Shown: positions 23,501 through 35,700 of the stretch, in pieces
Numbering within the stretch: the stretch's first letter is position 1
Layout of the letters: every line of letters starts with the position of its first letter
Assembly (NCBI GenBank): GCA_001430745.1
Contig: KQ482061.1
Location: forward strand, 1,203,758 to 1,267,757
Direction: 5' to 3'
From: Auxenochlorella pyrenoidosa
Lineage: Eukaryota; Chlorophyta; Trebouxiophyceae; Chlorellales; Chlorellaceae
Length of the DNA stretch: 64,000 nucleotides
Program-made: the position numbers and the translations under genes
Notes under the pieces: generated by a model
Told to the model about the DNA's origin: nothing
Databases searched by the model: none
Seen by the model: only the letters and a program-made list of their open reading frames with translations

Positions 23501-23863
23501 ATGCTGAGTGTGAATGATGACGGCACATGTACCTGTGTCTGTCCTGCACGTGATTCTAGCTTTGCCTTGCGCTTGCCCGTCACAACTGTTGGTTGGTTGC
23601 TGCCCGCTGCCCTCCCTCCAGACGAGGACGAGGTGACGGCGCTTATCTTCGCGCGGCAAGGCCTGCTCTACTCTGGCCACATCAGCGGCATGGTCCGGAA
23701 GTGGGAGCTCCCCACTGCAGGCAGCTCGGAGGATGAGGAGGAGGAGGAGGAGGAAGAGGAGGAGGAGGCCCCGCAGGCTGTGGACCTGCAGCAGCAGCGG
23801 CAGCAGCAGCGGCAGCAAGGACAGCAGCAAGCTGCGCACGCTGGGGCAGCTGGGCAAAGCTAG
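20550..23863 (+). CDS. WD40-repeat protein with acidic and Gln-rich tail
   Basis: WD40 propellers act as protein-binding platforms; the partner here is unknown. ATG 20550 starts MAVRPDDMPDFADPEHG. Blades are recognisable across exons: HTLAGHSGGTNGLAF then VSVGEDGVARLWNV (about 21140-21245), VESLRFDRHGNLLATYNGG then YWRFD (about 21850-21935), DYIVAGCHDSTVHIYHF (about 22175-22226), KVTAVDFNARGDRMASSGG (about 22438-22490) and WLATGGKDGRLFIYDVDNG (about 23312-23365). The last blade, LLYSGHISGMVRKWEL (about 23663-23710), is followed by an uninterrupted Glu tract and a Gln-rich tail, stop 23863. At least six blades can be seen; the exon between about 22490 and 22855 is unclear. I could not place it in a named subfamily. 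Confidence 0.75.
22374..22402 (+). repeat. C-rich polypyrimidine tract in an intron
   Basis: Runs of 7 to 12 C bases separated by single T bases end just before the TTCAG acceptor at about 22410 in the WD40 gene. Confidence 0.65.
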
Positions 23864-24266
23864 GCCTGGGCACTAAGGCACTGTGGATGAGGTGCAAATT
23901 TTGCTAGTCCCCAGCCCTTGTCAACGCACTCGCCCTCACTTCCTGTGCACTGTTGGCTGTCCCTGCGTCCCTGGTTGCTCTGCACAGATCAACACGACGC
24001 TTGCTATTGTGTTCAAAACCCGTGATTGGCAGCTTGAGCAGGCGGTTGGAGCAGCAGTAGAGAAGCTGCAGGCACACGTCTCTCGGCCGCTCTTCCTGAC
24101 GGGTGTCAAGCTGCCAGCCGATCTCAAAGTGGCATGCACCCTGTTGGCCACCCAAAGTTTCCTGCTGGCTCTCTGAACTGGCACTTTGGCTGATGGAAGG
24201 ACTGTCCAGCTTGCAGCAAGTTAGCACGAACCAAGCAGGGGCATGGGAGGGGGAGGCAGGGGGACG
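23864..24266. other. Convergent intergenic region between WD40 and FolB genes
   Basis: These 403 bases hold the two 3' untranslated regions. One 97-codon open frame on the plus strand (23883-24176) has no family features and is taken as chance. No clear TGTAA signal was found on either strand. Confidence 0.4.
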
Positions 24267-25251
24267 CTAGAGCTCCGCGGCCAGCCGCCGTCGTGTCACC
24301 TCCACGCCCAGCGACTGCAGCACGCCGCCCACCGCCACGTGCGGCTTGGCAACCCCCACAGTCACTGCCGCCACGGAGGGGTAGCCTCGCAGCAGTTGCG
24401 CTGCGATGCGCTCCGCCACAGACTCTATGAGCTGCGCTGGCGGGCCCTCCACTATGCCCCTGATGTCCCTGCAGGCCCGGGTGGCGCCAGGCAGCGCCGC
24501 TCAACGTGATTGTCAGCGAGCAGCTGGGCGGCCGGCGCTTTGCATGGCACACAGAAAAGGGGAGGCCCGTGTATGGGCACACGGGTGCACACCTGCCGGC
24601 CCAGCTGTTGCTCCCCCCTTGAACGTTCATGTTTCTGCATGTGAGCTGTGAGCTGCGCTCATCCTCTCGTCCTGACCCCCCCTCGTTTCCCCCTTCCCTC
24701 CCGCGCGCTCACTCGTAGACCTGCGCATAGTTTATGGTGTGGCTCAGGTCGTCGCTGCGGCCCGCCTGGCCCAAGTCGGTGAACAGCGTGGCATCCACAA
24801 CAAACTTCTGGCCCAGCTTGTTCTCCTGGGACAGGAAAGTCATGGAGGGGCAGGCATGGATCATGCCATAACCTGCAGCGGCCACGAGGGGGTACCCACC
24901 TGCAGGTCTTCCAGGGCGGCAGCTTCAAGTGCACACAAGCCAGAGTCAGTCTGGCGTTGGCGTGGCCAGGCACGCGCATGCACCAGTGGCGCCCCTGACC
25001 TCTGGGAAGACTCCATGGTACCCGTGAAACACCAGGCCTCGCAGCAGGATTTTGTCGTGCGCAGCGCCAGCAGCCAGGTCGCTGAGGGCCCGAATCCCGC
25101 CTAGGTGTGACGTTGCTGCCGCTGTCGCCGCCTGTAGGCAGGACAGCGAGCGGCGGCTGTCGGCGACTTTTGGATCGCAACTCGCACTGCAATGGTTACC
25201 GACAGCGGCCGCCCGCACCTGGGCCAGGCTGTGAAGCCGCGCAGCGAGCAT
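24267..25251 (-). CDS. folB: Dihydroneopterin aldolase
   Basis: FolB cleaves 7,8-dihydroneopterin to 6-hydroxymethyl-dihydropterin and glycolaldehyde in tetrahydrofolate synthesis. Three exons fit one frame: 25000-25251, 24713-24825 and 24267-24468, giving about 188 residues. The N-terminal 50 or so residues (from MLAARLHSLAQVRAAAVG) are Ala/Arg-rich and could be an organelle-targeting presequence. The enzyme begins at KILLRGLVFHGYHGVFPE, whose final Glu fits the catalytic-site Glu. ENKLGQKFVVDATLF and HTINYAQVYE follow, then LIESVAERIAAQLL and the catalytic-Lys motif VGVAKPHVAVGG. All key residues are present. A possible extra in-frame exon (ALEAAALEDLQ, about 24901-24930) would insert a short loop after the catalytic Glu; most family members lack it, so I left it out. 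The single-domain form differs from the fused FolKP enzymes. Confidence 0.85.
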
Positions 25252-25476
25252 TGCTGGTTTTTCACCCCGCTCGCTGAATGAGTCACGGAGCTTTCAGTGA
25301 AGTGTTGATTATATGTATAATGCGGTAAGAGCAAACATGACGCAATCGAGTGTTTGCAGTCAAAGACATGCAGCCTGGATGCAGCCGCTGTGCCGTTGCC
25401 GGCCAGCCGGCCAGTTGCTGATGACGCAGGCCTGCCTGTTCGATGTTGCACATGAAGGCGTCGAACACAAAATTCA

Positions 25477-27545
25477 TCATCTCAGCAGCTCGACCATGGA
25501 AGCATCAGTAGCAGCCATGGCTGTGAGAGCGCTGGCCTGCCGTCGCCGCACCTCAGCCGCCCAGCAGTCTGGTGGCGCATCCTGCTGCTGCCGCCGCTGC
25601 TGACTGCCCAGGGCCAGCTTGTGCTTCAGTAGTGCCTCTATCCACTCTATGGAGGCATCCAGCTCCGACACCAGGGCATCTGCTGCAGTGGAAACCTGCT
25701 GTGCATGCTGCAGCGACAGCAGGCTGGGCACCAGGGACACCGCCCCTGCAGGTGTGCCCGCTTGCGCCGCCGCCGCTGCCAGGCCCTGCCCCAGCTGCTG
25801 CTCCATCACGCTCAGCACCTGTCTACTGCCTGCTCGCAGCTCCACCTCAGCAAAGCTGCCGCCGTGCTGTGTGACCTGCACCTCTGCTGCCGCACGCGCC
25901 GGGCCGCAGCTCTGCTGCGTCGGCGGGCCTGGGAGCACATACAGCTGCGCCGCCAGATGCTGGCTGCCGCCTGCCTGGCAGGGATCGGGGCTTTCTGCTG
26001 TGTTGCCTGCTGGAATGCACCCCAGCTGCTTTTGCACAATGCGGTGGATGCAGCTCAGATCGAGTCGCTCAGAGGCTGCCGCCAGCGCACGGCGATGCCG
26101 CCAGCGCTCCGACAGTGCCGGTTGTGGCAGCAGCGGGCGGCTGTGGCTCTGCAGCCACTCCTGCCACCGCAGGTGCACCCGCCCAAGCGGCACTGGCGGC
26201 AAGGCTGGGGGGGCTGCCCTGGGCGCTGCTGCTGCTGCTGCTGCACTGCTGCCCACGCTGCGTGTGTCCTCCTGCAGCAAGAAGACGTCCACAGCGGCGT
26301 CCCCGGCTGCCTGCTGGCCATGGCCCTGGCCTAGCAGCCCACTGTCGTGCCCCCCCCGCTGCTGCACCTCCAGTGCAGCGGTGAGCTCCAGCAGAGGTGG
26401 CCCATCGGCGGCTGAGCTGCCGATGTCGCCGCCCTGGCCAACATTGCTGGAATGCAGCAGGGTGCACTGCTGCTGGCTGCACACCAGGCTGCAGTCCCCG
26501 CTTGATGCCAGGAGCGTCAGGCTGCTGCAGAGGCTCCTGTCGCCGCCGCCGCCGCTGGTGCCGCTGCTGCCCCAGCCTGGCTTGCAACCCTGGCGCCGAG
26601 CCACGACTGCACGCAGCCGCCACTGGCCCGCAGCACACTCTGCCTGCAGGCTGCGCACCTCAAAGCCTGCGCCAGCACTGCTGCTACCCAGCCCCTGTGT
26701 GCCTGGATGAACGCGCTGCGCGTGCTGCCACGAGGCACGGCAGTGCTCCGCCAGCACTGCCTCGCCAGCGGCGACCAATGCCTGCTTCTGGTGCAGCAGG
26801 CGGCGCTGCGCCTCCAGCTGCAGGCGGCCCGTGTCTAGGCGCCTTCGCATGGAGGCCGCTACCTGCAAAAGGGAGGCACGAGCGCGGCTCAGACGCAGCG
26901 CAGGGCTGTGCCCAGGTGCTGCATCCGACCTGAAGCTGCGGGCCATGCTGCTCCCCTGCACCCTGAACCCTTGCGCTGGACGCCGCCTGCTGCTGCCGCT
27001 TGGTCTACCATGCCCCACTCGCCTTCAGCAGGCCCTCGCGTGCCTCCTCATCGTCGGGGGCGGGCGCGGAACCCGGGCCTGGCCCTGCGACCCCTTCGCC
27101 CCCGCTGCAGCTCTCTGGTATCATGTCCAGCTCGTCGGCATCATCCTGCTGCGGCCCATCTGCCTGCGTCTGCGCAGGCTCGGTCGGTGAGCTGGCATCA
27201 GCTGTCGGGCGCTGTCGCTGCCGCGGCACCCCCCTGCTGGCGTGCTGCTGATGCTCGGCTCGGCGTGCGGTTGCCTGATGTACTTCAGCTGCGAACTCCT
27301 CTGCCCAGTTACCATCCTGGCTGGCACCACTTGGCTGGCTGCCCAAGGGCAACGGCGCTGCTTGCGTGCCTTGGCCTGCCCTGCAGCACAGGCGCAGGCG
27401 GGCAGGCAGGCACGTTGCACGAGGGAGCTGGGACCCGAGGCGCGCACTGCAATCGGACGGCGTCAGATCTCCCTGTTCACCTGCGCTTGCTCTCAGCCTG
27501 CTGCCCAGCCTGTGCAGGCCTCTTCAAAGCAAGCCGGCCCCTCAT
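25477..27545 (-). CDS. Unrecognised protein with bipartite nuclear-localisation-like N-terminus
   Basis: I do not recognise this protein. ATG 27545 opens MRGRLALKRPAQAGQQAESK followed by RR, in which KR, ten residues, KRR fits a bipartite nuclear localisation signal. The exon splices to one at about 27005-27390 holding NWAEEFAAEVHQATARRAEH and an acidic Asp/Glu/Pro-rich stretch. The main exon (stop at 25477, from about 26945) begins with a helical, likely coiled segment (RRRLDTGRLQLEAQRRLLHQ), continues through a Gly/Ser/Ala-rich middle, and ends with helices LSCIHRIVQKQLGC and LDASIEWIEALLKHKLALG. Codon use and composition match true exons, and the frame stays open for over 480 codons. It is transcribed toward folB (225 bases away) and divergent from the CUE-domain gene. 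Confidence 0.6.
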
Positions 27546-27768
27546 CAGTGGTGCGGGGCTGAAAGGAGCAGTATCAGCTGTCAAGCGGGCCAAAACTGCG
27601 ATCGACAATGCTTCAATACGACAATAGCGGGGCTGCTGCAGCCACCGGGCCTCAGCAGGCTTGCCAGTTGTCGACCTCGCCAAACCCTTCAGGAATGCCT
27701 TGGCGATCTGCAAAGCATACTCAGTCCACAGCGGCAACAGACAAACTTTACAGGAGTCGACAGGAGGT

Positions 27769-28992
27769 ATGGCCTCTTTCAGCGAGCAGGAGCTGCAGCA
27801 GGCGTGCACCCTGCTTGCAGCAGAGTTTCCTGACACACCAAGAAGCGTCCTTGAGAGTGTGCTGCGGAAGTGCGAGCTGGAACTGCCAGTGGCACGTCGC
27901 AAGCTACTGGAGCTGCAGCCACAGGGGCCGCCACAGCAGGCCGGCCGCACTCACAGCAGTTCAGCGGTGAGATGGGTGTAGGGGGGGCCTGCAAGCCAGC
28001 GGCGAGGGTTGCCCGCCGTTCCCGCTTGCGGGCTCTGCGCTGCAGAGCGCTGCCTGCCACCCGGCCAGCGCTGGCCAGCCAGGCGAGCTGCTGTTGACGC
28101 TATGCATGGAGCTGCCTCCTGGCGTAGGCAGCAGCAGAGGAAGAGGAGGACAACTGGTTTGACTGGAACAAGGTGTGAGCCCGCGTTCGCCCGCTGCTGC
28201 ACTGAGCCCCGGCGGCCTTGCATTACGTACCGACCCCCCCTTCCATTACGGACTGACCCCCCCTTCGATGCTGGTCGCCCGCAGAGTTTGTAACTTGGGT
28301 GCAGCCATGCCTGTATGCGCGTCTGACCCCCATGAGTTCACGATCGACTTGCCGTGCCAACCTGGCTGCCTGGGCCCGGCCTTCTTGCAGAGCATGCGGG
28401 ACCTCGGCCTAGAGTCCCTGGGGGCGCAGCTGTCGCTGCTGGGGCGGCAAGTGGCCAGCAGCCTGAACTCCATTCTCCCGCCAGGCGCGTCCGCCACACC
28501 GGCTGCTTCAGCTGATGCGCTGTGGGCAGAGGGCCGCATGCAAAGGGCGCGTCCGAGGTGCATGCTTCTGCTCCATGTTTGCACATGCTCGGCCGCCAGC
28601 TGAAACGGTGCTTGCACGCATGCAGACTTGAACCCCTTCGGGTTTGATGAGGAGGAGCTGGAGGAGGAGGCAGCAGCGGCGGCGGCCAGGTGAGCAGACG
28701 CGCTGCCGTCTCTGCTCCACTTGCTCCGCGCCATTCGTGCTAATGTTGAGGCGACAGACTGACACGACACGCCTGCTTGGGCACAAGTCAAGAACCCACA
28801 CCCTGCTCCGGTATTGGCGTCCGCCGCAGGGCGGCGGCGGAGGCTGAGCGAGAGAAGCGCAGCACAGCGGTGGGCGCCAGCACGCGGCAGCTGAACGCGC
28901 GGCGCGCTGGCGGCGCGCCATCGCCAGGCTCCTCCCGCCGGCCCACGGAAGAGAAGGAGGAAGATGAGGAGGACTACGACAAGCTCAACTGA
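27769..28992 (+). CDS. CUE-domain protein
   Basis: CUE domains are three-helix modules that bind ubiquitin. ATG 27769 starts MASFSEQELQQACTLLAAEF, and with SVLESVLRKCELELPVARRK this fits the CUE pattern (hydrophobic-Phe-Pro before helix 2; di-Leu-like end of helix 3 in KLLEL). After a GT donor near 27968, a small exon about 28129-28175 gives EEEEDNWFDWNK. The next exon (about 28341-28480) encodes PGCLGPAFLQSMRDLGLESL and LGRQVASSLNSILPP, a helical segment I do not recognise. LNPFGFDEEELEEE (about 28629-28670) is acidic, and the last exon is highly charged, ending DEEDYDKLN at TGA 28992. The function beyond likely ubiquitin binding is unknown. Its start is only 223 bases from the divergent start of the upstream gene. 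Confidence 0.6.
28222..28267 (+). repeat. Two-copy 23-base direct repeat in an intron
   Basis: Two adjacent copies of a unit beginning CATTACG and ending GACCCCCCCTTC differ at only a few bases. They lie in an intron of the CUE-domain gene. Confidence 0.75.
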
Positions 28993-29721
28993 GCAAGGCG
29001 GTGACGCGCTCCGGCAGCCTGGGTGGCTGCAACCTGCAGGGCGGCTGCTTCCGGCGATGCTGGAGCCTTCATGGCCGCATCTGCAGCGGTGACAGACCCT
29101 GCCCGGCGACGGACGAGGCTGCCGTGCGCGACACCCATGCAGGCTGCTTGTGAGGCGCAGGCAGCCTGCCCACCTGTTGTTGACACGCCATGCTCTGCGC
29201 CCGCCGACATCTCCAACACTCCAATGGCCGCGACTCCTCACCTTGCTCCCCTTCCCCACTGCCCTCACTGTCCACACTTGCTTTCTCTCCCCATGCCACT
29301 CCTGTTCCTGCCAGCCCTTGCAGACCTCTCTCCCTGTTTGATTTAATCTCCTTTTCTGAGCAGCCTGCAGCCTTGTATCCCTAGCCCCCACAGCACCCAC
29401 GCCACCACCTTGTGACCTGCTGCAGCGCTCTGTATGCTCATCAGCCAGTTGCCGAGTGAATTAAAGCAGTCAGGTCAGAAACGACAGTCAGCAGGTCAGC
29501 AGATGAGAGCAGACAGACAAGCAGACACCACGCAAAAGCAGCAGGGAGCAGGGGTGGCATGGCAGGGATGGACGGGAGCAAAACCAGGAGGCTGAGCAGA
29601 GGCAGGCCCCGCAGGGGCCTTGTGTCGGTGCACAGCAGGGAGAGCAGTGCCTGCAGGGGAAATGCGCGCCCGGGCCGCTTTGCGGCGGCCGGGGTGTGCG
29701 CCGCAGCGCCCGGGCCCCCCC
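28993..29721. other. Convergent intergenic region between CUE and PRPF6 genes
   Basis: The 729 bases hold two 3' untranslated regions. The part at 29220-29345 is unusually rich in C and T on the plus strand. No gene or clear poly(A) signal was found. Confidence 0.4.
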
Positions 29722-32700
29722 TCACAGCTCCCTGTCCAGGTCGGCCACCACCTTTTTGAGCAGCACCTCCTGCTTCTGGTGCGCGTTGGCCGCATCCTTG
29801 GCCACGCGCTGCCAGTGCTCGCCGTAGCGCGGCTCCGCCGCCAGGAAGCGCTTCATCACCGCCTCTTGCTGCTCCGCGCCGCCAAACTGGCTCTCGAACT
29901 TGTAGTAGGCCGCCCAGAAGTCGCCCACGTCTGCAGGCCCGGGGGGGGGGCGGGGGGGGGGCGCAGCGCGAGGGCCGGCTTGGCGGGCGCGCCCGCAGGA
30001 CTGCCCTGCTGTGCGCCGGAGCTCGCGCCGCCGTGCTACCAGGCCACCTGCGCGGCATGCCCGCGCCCCGGCAAGCCCGACCCTGGGCCCCAGAACCCCC
30101 GGCAGGGGGGGCGCACCGGGGTTGAGCGTGACGGCGCGGTTGAACCAGGAGCGCGCCTTGTCCACCTTTCGGTCGGCCCAGAACAGGCCCGCCACCGCGG
30201 CCACCACGTGCGGGTCGTCGTTGCACTTTTTGAGCGCGTCCACTGCAGGGGCGGGGGCGGCAGGGAGGGACGCGTGCCGAGAGTGAGCCGTGGCACACGC
30301 TATGGAGGGCTGCCCCATGGCCTGGCAGGCGGTGAACCTGGGTGACATGCCAGGCTGGCGAGCCCCGTGAGGTCGGACTGGCCCCCTCTGTCGCCGCGAT
30401 GCCTGCAGCAGCATGGGCAGCCCACCTGATCTGCTTTTGCGCTGCGGCCGCGGCGCCATGTTGATGCTCTCTGCCCAGAGCACCCCGCTGTCTGGGCAGT
30501 CCTGCAGGCAGGGAGCAGGCTTGGCGGGTGGTCGTGGAATGCCCCAGGGTCTGGCCCAGTGGGGCAAGGAGGGATTGGAGAGGCCAGTGCAGGCACGCCG
30601 GGATGCGAGGGCGAGCCCGGCCCAAGCAGGGCCGGCAGACGCCGCACTGCAAGCATGCCATGCCAGCGCCAGAGGGGAGGCGAGTGGGCTGCGGCGGGCG
30701 GGTTGTGGGGAACGCACGAGACAGGGTGCAGTGCTGCTGCTCATCCACAGGTGCTGGATGAGCTGGGCACCCCCGGCCCAGCAGGGCACCCCATCAAGCC
30801 CCCCACCTGCAGCGCCTTGGCCATGAGGGCATCCCCCGCCTTGGCGTTCTGCGCCCGCAGCTCCGTCCGCACGGCGGCCAGCCACAGGTGCGGAGTCTTG
30901 GGGTTCTTCAGCCGCGCCTGCAGGGGTGCGCCGCGCTCCACCGTGAATCGACATGTGCGGGGTGCAGGCTTTGTTGTGCACACAGATGGCATGACCCCAC
31001 GGCTGCAGAGCGAGTGGCTGCCATGGTGGGGACCCCACGGTCGAGTTGGGCTGGCCTGAGCGGGCTGGCCTGAGCGGGCGCCCCACCTGCTCAAGCAGCG
31101 CGCGCGCCTTGGCCACGTTGCCGGCCCGCTCCTCGAGCCGCGCCGCCGCCACCCACAGCGGTATCGCGTCCATGCACCGCTTGATCCCCGCCGCGTATGC
31201 TAACCGCGCGGCGTCGGTATTGCCTGCGGGGGCGGGGTGGGGAAACGGTGTGTGTATGTGAGTGTGGGTGGGTGGGAGGATGGGGCCTTCCAGTTGGGTG
31301 AGAGTCCCCCCGGGCTCCTGCTGCCTAGGCAACCTGGCAGCGCTAGGCACGTGGCACACCGCAAAGGCGCTGCCTCCCTGGGTCGCGGCCCCACCTAGCC
31401 GCTCCTCCAGCTGCCCCAGCATGATGTGCATCTTCCAAAAGTAGGGGAAGCGCCGGATGCCCTCCTGCAGGGGGGGCCACGCAAGGGGGGCTGGCACGTC
31501 GACGGGGAGGGCGCGGCGCAGCGCTGCAGCCCCGCAGCTGGCAGGGCGGGAGCGTGTCTGGGTGCGGGGGCGCTGCTGGTGCGGGTGTCGACGGCAGGCA
31601 CGCACGGGGCGCTGCCTCGCAGCGCTGCGCGCCCCACCTGCAGCAGGCCGCGCTCCGCCGCCGTGTCCCCCGCCTCTCGCTCCACCATTGCGCTCTTCAT
31701 CCACACACGCGCCGTGCTGGCGGGCTGGTGCTCCCGCGCCTTGGCCAGGATGAGCCTGCAGGCGGGAGTGGGGGGGCGCCACGGGTGCTTGCACATGCAG
31801 GGCGGGCGTGACAGGCGAAGGCGGCAGGTTGCGTTTGGGCGAGCAGCTGTGCATGCAGCTACTACCGGGTGCGGCCCAGCTCGCTCATCCCGCTCCAGGC
31901 TTCAACAAGTTAGACAGAGGAATAATCCAGCACACCCCGCGCCGTGGATGTAGCAGCCGAGGGCGCGGGCAGCGGCGCCCACCTGGCGCGATCCAGCTCG
32001 CTGTTCTCAAACTCCACCTTGAAGGCGGCCAGCCAGATCTCCTCGGCGTCGGGGTTGCGGATGAAGGCCTCCTCAAGGATGGACCGCGCACCCGCCACGT
32101 CGCCTGCGGGGCAGAGCAGGCAGAGCGCGGGGCGGGCGAGGCACGTCGGCGGCATGGGCGGGGGTACGGGGCGGGCACCACGCCTTGGGGGCAGGCACTG
32201 CGCACCCGTCGTTGGCTGCTCAGGCAGGCACCGCGCACGTGCCAGGAGGGATGGCTGGCCGCGGAGCCCACACGCCAGTGCTCCCCCGCGGCAGGTCTGC
32301 AGACCTCCTGCGGGCCTCCTCCCCCCACCCCCCACCCCGCATCCCCCGCACCCGACAGCCACTTCTCCTTGGCAGCCATGAGCCAAAGCACCTCGGCCTG
32401 CGGGCAGTACTGCACCGCCTTCCTGAGCAGCGCGTCCAGGCTCTCCCGGCTGCCGTGCGCCTTCTCAAGCTGCGCGGCGCGCCGCCAGATGGACTTCTTG
32501 CCCGGGAAGACAGACAGCGCGTGCGCGTAGATGGCGCGGGCCGTCTCGACGCTGCCCCGCCGCATGCACTCCTCTGCTCGGCAGGGTGGGCAGGGGCGGC
32601 GCGGGGAGGTGGGCAGCTGCCGGCTTGGGGCACGCGAGCGCCTGCTAAGCAGCAGGCCGAGATAGACCAGTGCGCCTGCAACACCCGCTTGGTTTCTTGT

Positions 32701-35700
32701 GCAGAGCCGGTGAGGGCCGAGGCTCGTCCTGCTGCCTGCGCATGGCGTGCGGCTGTCGCCGCGCTCCAGGCCCTGCAGCAGCCCGCCTCTCCCTTGTTCC
32801 TTTGCCCACCTGCGTCCGCCATCCACGTGCGCTTGCGGTCCTGCTCCTCCACCCCGTGCCCCACCACCTCCTTGACAATCGCGCGGCAGGTGGCCACCAT
32901 CGGCGGCTGGCTCTTCTCACTGCTCTCCGCCTCCTGCGGGGGCGGGGCGGGCCCCAGGGGGCAGGCAAGGCTGGGTGTGGGCATCCAGTCAAAGCCACCG
33001 GCGGCTGTGCCTCGCTTGCTCGGCTCCGCCTCAGCTGCGCCATGCAGTCAGAGAGCCAGCTACGCTGGCCAGGCAGGCAGCGGGCCACGGATGCCACCCT
33101 GATTTTGCTGAGTCGAGCGGCCCCGCGCGTCGCAGGCACCTGCCCCCACCCACCTTGAGCCACCAGTCTCGGTCGATGACCACCCCGTTGGCTGCCAGGC
33201 TCTTGATGCCGCGGGGCACAATCTTCTCGGGCATGGCGGCCTGGCCGTTGGCCTCCTCAAGCTTCGAGGCTGCGGGGGCGGGAGGTGTGCAGGAGGCTGG
33301 GCGCAGTTGGAAGGCGCAGCTGCAAACACAAGGTTTGCTGGTCACACAGCAGGTCACGTCACTCTGTTACAAGCATCCACGCGGCCTCCCATGCCCCCTC
33401 GCCAAACGGCCCTGCCCCAAGGGCCCCTGCCCGCCCTGCCCCACCCCACCCACCTGTGATCCACACCTCTGCCGAGGTGGGCACCGCCTGCCGCGCCTTG
33501 TTCAGCACCTTGCGCGCATTCTCATACGTCTCCAGCCGCGCCAGCGCCAGCCACAGCTCCACATGCTGCGGGCAGCACTCCACCGCGCGCGACTGCGGCG
33601 CCAGGGGTGCCACAACGGGCGCGTGGGGGGCGGCCCGGCGGCGGCAGGGGCGGCGCCTCGCACCCCAAACCCCTTGCTCGAGGCAGCTGCCCGCTTGGCA
33701 ACAGGCTGCAAGAGGGCATACACCGCAGGCGAGGACCGGGCGCGGCGCTGCAGGGGCCAGCCGATACGGACCAGCCCTGGGGGCTCAGCTGGGCCGCGGC
33801 CTCACCAGCAGCACGCGGGCGTCGTCCTCCTCGCTGATCTCCACCACAGCCTTCCACAGCCGCACAGACTGCGGGATGCGCTCCAGGGCTCTGCGGCACG
33901 CCAGTGTGGGCGGGCGGGGCGGGCGCAGGCGATAAGTGCGCGCGGTGGCGCCTCGGCAGGTGGGCGGCGGCGCAGGCACTGGCTCATCGCAGGGCGCCGC
34001 CAGCCCTAGCAGCAGGTGCCGCACAGCAGGGCGCCGCCAGCCCTAGCAGCAGGTGCCGCACAGCAGGGCGCCGCCAGCCCTAGCAGCAGGTGGCGCACAG
34101 CAGGGCCGCACAGTGGCCATGGCGCCGCCCCGCCTGTGCCGGCTTCGCGACGCGCAGGGTCCTGGAGTACAGCGCCCCGCAGGCGCCCACCTGAGCAGCA
34201 CGCGCTTCTTGGCGGCGTCTGTCTGCTCCAGCCGCGCCGCCTGCATCCAGAGCTTGACGCTGTCGGGCAGCGCTGCCACGCCCCGAGCCAGGATGGCCTT
34301 TGCGTTCTCGGGGGTCTGCGGGGGTGAGTGCGCAGCAGCCAGCTTTCAGGTTCGACAGCTGCGGCGGTGCTGAGAGAAAGCAGGGAAAGCCGGGAAGTGC
34401 AGGAAGCTGGAGGGATTTGAGGCTTCTGACTGCGCGTGGCTGGTTGCAAGGAGAGCCGGGCAGGGCCAGTCTCTCGAGCCTGCCCAGCCAGCTGCCAGGC
34501 AAGGCCGCGCCGGGCTGCATGAAGAGGGGGCCGAGCCGCTGCCCACCTGCAGGCGCGCCGCCTCCAGCCACACATCCTCGTTGGAGGGGCACAGCTCGCA
34601 GCCCTTCATCATCAGCTCACGCGCCTGCAGGGCAGGGGGCACACCAGAGGCAGGGTCGCGCGCTGGCGCTGCGCTGCAGGGGCGGGCAGCGCCACGTGCC
34701 TCGCGCAGCACGCCCAGCGCACGCTGCGCGCCGCACCTGCTGCAGCTTGCCCGCCACTTCCTCGAGGCGCGCGGCCGCGATCCAGCCGGGGGCGTGCCGC
34801 GGGTTGGTCTGGATGACCGACTTGAGCAGCAGCCGCGCCTTTTTGATGTCGCTGATCTCGGCATCTGCAGGCAGCCAGGGACGGGTGGGGAGTCAGGCAT
34901 GAGCCTGAGGAAGCAAGCCAGCGGGCAGGCGGCACCTATGCATGGGTGCAGGTGGCTGGCACCTCCAACGCTGGTGAAGCTGACAGCAGCAGGCGAGGAG
35001 TGCGCGGGCGCCAGGAAGAGGCTGCTCAGCAAAGGCCCCATGCTTTGGGCAGTGTCCGTCTGCCTGCGCGCGCCGCTCCTGAGTTCCGAAGCCTCGTGAT
35101 CCAAATTCTGCACCCGCGGGCTAGCTGCCACGCAGCCTGGGCGGCGGGCCCGCCCCGGCGCGCACCCGACTTGAGCGTGACGCTCTTCAGGTCTGTGAGG
35201 TAGCCCTTGGGGTCCACCACCGTCTGCCCGCTCACAGAGTCGGAGATCTTGTCCAGCTTGAGCTGCAGGCGGCACGGGCAGCGCAGGCAACGCGCGTCAG
35301 CAGGGCGGGCTGCAGGCGCCGCATGTGTCACAAGGGCAGGCCACGCGCCCTGCCTGCCCGGACACCGCACCGGCATGCCCCACGCCTGCTGCTGTCGGCC
35401 AGGGCGGCTCACCTGCACCACCGTATTACGCCCCGCGCCGATGGCTGTCAGGTCTGTTGTTGCACCCCCCATGGGCGTGGCCAGGCCCGAGGCATCAATG
35501 GCGGTGGCAGTTGCCTCGCGCGCAGCGGCAGACGCCAGCAGCGAGTCGGGGACGGGGGTGAAGCGGTCCAGGTGCTTCTGCTTCTTGATGGTGTAGTCGC
35601 CAATGTCTGGGATCGACTCCCACTGCAGGCCGGCGGCCGGGCCCGCACCAGGGGTGCATCAGAGCTCGAGCGCTGGCCGGGGGAGCCCCGCCTGCTGCAG

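Noticed and set aside
23883..24176. 97-codon plus-strand frame after the WD40 gene
   Set aside because: It lies in a 3' untranslated region, and there are no homologous motifs or exon-like signals.
33989..34099. Possible CRISPR-like array
   Set aside because: The copies are directly adjacent with no spacers and the locus is an intron of a eukaryotic gene.
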